Below are positions 7,513 to 8,535 of a stretch of 8,535 nucleotides of DNA, piece after piece. Source of the DNA: an uncultured Phenylobacterium sp. (lineage in GTDB: Bacteria > Pseudomonadota > Alphaproteobacteria > Caulobacterales > Caulobacteraceae). The stretch's first letter is position 1. The number at the start of each line of letters is the position of its first letter. The translations under genes and the position numbers were made by a program. The stretch spans positions 1-8,535 of the forward strand of contig CAMFIW010000084.1 in NCBI GenBank assembly GCA_945952355.1, given 5' to 3'. The notes under the pieces were generated by a model. It saw only the letters and a program-made list of their open reading frames with translations, was not told where the DNA came from and ran no database searches.

Positions 7513-7785
7513 GTGGCTTTCGTATCGTCTTCTGTCTCGTCCGCCAGGACCGTCGAGTTCGACCATGGCGCGGCCCTCCGGGTGCCGCCGCCTGGCGACC
7601 TGCGCAATTGGCGCCGCATCGAGGCCTGGCTGGGCGACCAGGGCATCATCGAGATGGACGCCGGCCTGATCCGCGTCCTCACCGGCGGCGGCGAGTTGGT
7701 CGCCAACAGCGGCGACTGGATCGTCCTGTCCTACCGAGGCGAATTCCACGTCGCGCGAGCCGAACGCGCAAGGCACGACGCCTAG
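7513..7785 (+). CDS. Small protein of unknown function, faintly phage-like
   Basis: A 90-residue ORF (GTG start) with a coding-like GC-rich third position, divergent from phnN. I do not recognise a named family. The segment from 'NWRRIEAWLGDQG' to 'GGGELVANSGDWIVLSYRGEFHVAR' resembles in layout small phage-encoded proteins with a 'GDWII-GEFYPC' signature: an 'I-xW-G' helix, a short 'L-T-L' strand, then a buried Gly-Asp-Trp-Ile turn. No signal peptide or membrane segment is visible. The start is uncertain: no Shine-Dalgarno precedes the GTG and no in-frame ATG follows near the N-terminus. Neighbours do not suggest a role, although a tRNA-like fragment lies about 95 bp after its stop, so a prophage or island relic is possible. 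It could also be an ordinary conserved hypothetical protein. Confidence 0.5.
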   Translation: MAFVSSSVSSARTVEFDHGAALRVPPPGDLRNWRRIEAWLGDQGIIEMDAGLIRVLTGGGELVANSGDWIVLSYRGEFHVARAERARHDA

Positions 7786-7879
7786 GCGCCGGACGTTCTA
7801 CGTCTAGGCTGCGGGCGGCGTCCTGGGTCGAGTGAAATCTCGAGCTGGAGTCCCGCGAAGCCCGTGGGGCGAAACAGGA

Positions 7880-7912
7880 TGGTGGATGCGACAGGGCTTG
7901 AACCTGTGCCCC
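7880..7912 (-). tRNA. Truncated tRNA-like 3' end (T-arm, acceptor 3' strand, CCA), possible att site
   Basis: On the minus strand, ACAGG-TTCAAGC-CCTGT (7907-7891) forms a T-arm with a 5-bp stem and a canonical 7-nt loop. It is followed by CGCATCC (acceptor 3' strand, 7890-7884), discriminator A (7883) and an encoded CCA (7882-7880). The 5 nt before the T-arm (GGGGC) could be a variable loop. No matching 5' acceptor strand (GGATGCG or the G-U variant GGGTGCG) lies upstream or downstream in the window, and no D-arm or paired anticodon arm is visible, so this is not a complete tRNA. A detached 3' end is typical of an integration attachment site; a tmRNA-type acceptor end is another option. Confidence 0.6.
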
Positions 7913-7920
7913 CTCGGTAC

Positions 7921-7978
7921 GAAGCATTAATTACTGCATTCAGGCGTTTCGGAGTGTTCCTTTTCGAGGCGCGCCTGA
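7921..7978. repeat. AT-rich patch with inverted repeats next to the tRNA-like fragment
   Basis: TCAGGCG (7940-7946) and CGCCTGA (7972-7978) are exact reverse complements around 25 nt, and GAAGCA (7921-7926) can pair with TGCATTC (7935-7941) with one bulge. The stretch is notably richer in A/T than its surroundings. It may be part of an attachment site, a structured RNA or a decayed element end. The rest of 7786-8009 shows no gene. Confidence 0.35.
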
Positions 7979-8009
7979 CGCGATCCAACCACGCCGCGGG
8001 CCTACAGGA

Positions 8010-8491
8010 TTAGCTGTTGGGATGCGCGGCGATCCAGTCTTTGGCGGGTTGGTAGCCTTGGCTGGCCGACAGATCCATCAGGCGCCGGCCTTCCTTCGGA
8101 TCGAGAGGAAGGCCGCCGCGCCCCTCCAGGTACATGTGCGCCAGACGAAGCTGTCCGTCCGCGTTTCCACGCTTCACGGCCAGCTTGTAGTAAGCCACGG
8201 CCTTCTGCTCATCCTTTGCCACGCCGTTGCCATTCTCGTACACGACGCCGGCGGCGGACTGGCTCAAAGGGTCCCCCTGAGCGGCAGCCGCGATGAAGAG
8301 CTGCGCGGCGCGCGCCTCGTCCTTCTCGACCCCCGTTCCATAGAGCAGGTCGACGCCAAGTTCGCGTTGCGAAAGGGCGTCGCCTTGCGCCGCCGCGGCC
8401 TCGAACCACCGGACGGAGGCCTTCTGGTCCTTCTCGGTCCCAATTCCCGCCGCATAGAAATATCCCAGCCGCTGCTGCGCGGGCGCAAAGC
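8010..8491 (-). CDS. Sel1-like repeat protein, 5' end cut off by the contig end
   Basis: The minus-strand frame is open from the genomic end at 8491 to TAA at 8012-8010, giving the last 160 or so residues. It contains about four tandem Sel1-like repeats of roughly 36 residues, each with the A-x-x-x-L-G-x-x-Y-x-x-G-x-G-V-x-x-D-x-x-x-A-x-x-x-x-x-x-A-A-x-x-G pattern: 'LGYFYAAGIGTEKDKQA', 'LGVDLLYGTGVEKDEARA', 'AGVVYENGNGVAKDEQKA' and a last, longer-looped 'LAHMYLEGRGGLPLDPKEG', then a short tail 'DWIAAHPNS'. Such alpha-solenoid repeats mediate protein-protein contacts, often in periplasmic or cell-envelope proteins; the N-terminus that would show a signal peptide is missing. Internal ATG/TTG codons (for example at 8267) are not taken as starts because the repeat pattern continues upstream without a break. 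The function of this protein cannot be named. Confidence 0.85.
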
Positions 8492-8535
8492 CTGTCTCTT
8501 ATACACATCTCCGAGCCCACGAGACTAGGCATGAT
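8492..8535 (+). other. Illumina Nextera adapter and i7 index (sequencing artefact)
   Basis: CTGTCTCTTATACACATCT (8492-8510) is the Nextera mosaic end, followed by CCGAGCCCACGAGAC (8511-8525), the read-2 adapter arm, then TAGGCATG (8526-8533), which matches the N706 index, and AT, the first bases of the P7 flank. These bases are not part of the organism and should be trimmed. Confidence 0.98.

Noticed and set aside
7098..7706. 202-codon minus-strand ORF overlapping phnN
   Set aside because: Runs in another frame through phnN and across the divergent gap; no motif, and phnN has clear P-loop and HGLxYG signatures.
7782..7988. 68-codon minus-strand ORF containing 'GGTGSSPVASTI'
   Set aside because: This peptide is what a tRNA 3' end gives when translated; it covers the T-arm and CCA and is not a gene.
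7880..7990. Permuted alphaproteobacterial tmRNA
   Set aside because: The acceptor 3' strand is present, but no matching 5' strand or tag reading frame follows within about 100 nt, so only a tRNA-like 3' end can be supported.

Overview
This is a GC-rich window with strong G/C preference at third codon positions. Its gene content fits an alphaproteobacterium, possibly Caulobacterales (Caulobacter/Phenylobacterium-like); that placement is inferred from overall character, not from a marker gene. No known mobile element, CRISPR array or rRNA is present. The last 44 bases (8492-8535) are not genomic: they match an Illumina Nextera adapter plus index, so the real sequence ends at about 8491.

Layout. 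Positions 1-218 (+) hold the C-terminal end of an amidohydrolase-type enzyme. Positions 389-1360 (+) hold a TIM-barrel flavoprotein annotated in families as nitronate monooxygenase, but closest in pattern to the NADH:quinone reductase PA1024. It converges on a four-gene minus-strand block across a strong hairpin (1370-1392). Read from 6650 down to 1380, that block is nadM-Nudix, pncB, pncA and nadE. Upstream of it are a 151-bp regulatory-looking region and phnN (6802-7398, -). The right end has a small + strand ORF of unknown function (7513-7785), a truncated tRNA-like 3' end (7880-7912, -) beside an AT-rich patch, and a Sel1-repeat protein cut by the contig end (8010-8491, -).

How the genes work together. 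The minus-strand block is a compact NAD salvage operon. PncA deamidates nicotinamide to nicotinate, and PncB joins nicotinate to PRPP to give NaMN. The NadM domain is an NMN/NaMN adenylyltransferase, and glutamine-dependent NadE amidates the nicotinate form. The Nudix domain fused to NadM probably hydrolyses ADP-ribose, a product of NAD breakdown. PhnN next door makes PRPP, the co-substrate of PncB, so its position may be functional. The adjacent PA1024-like enzyme would consume NADH.

The most interesting unexplained signals are non-coding. There is a perfect 9+9 bp AT-rich palindrome at 6734-6754 in front of the operon, which is a candidate operator. Two related GC-rich hairpins with the core GGGACAGACCC lie in the leaders of nadM and pncB. 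An orphan tRNA 3' end may be an integration scar. None of these amounts to a demonstrated new system; the candidate NAD-regulon operator and the PRPP link are the best leads.
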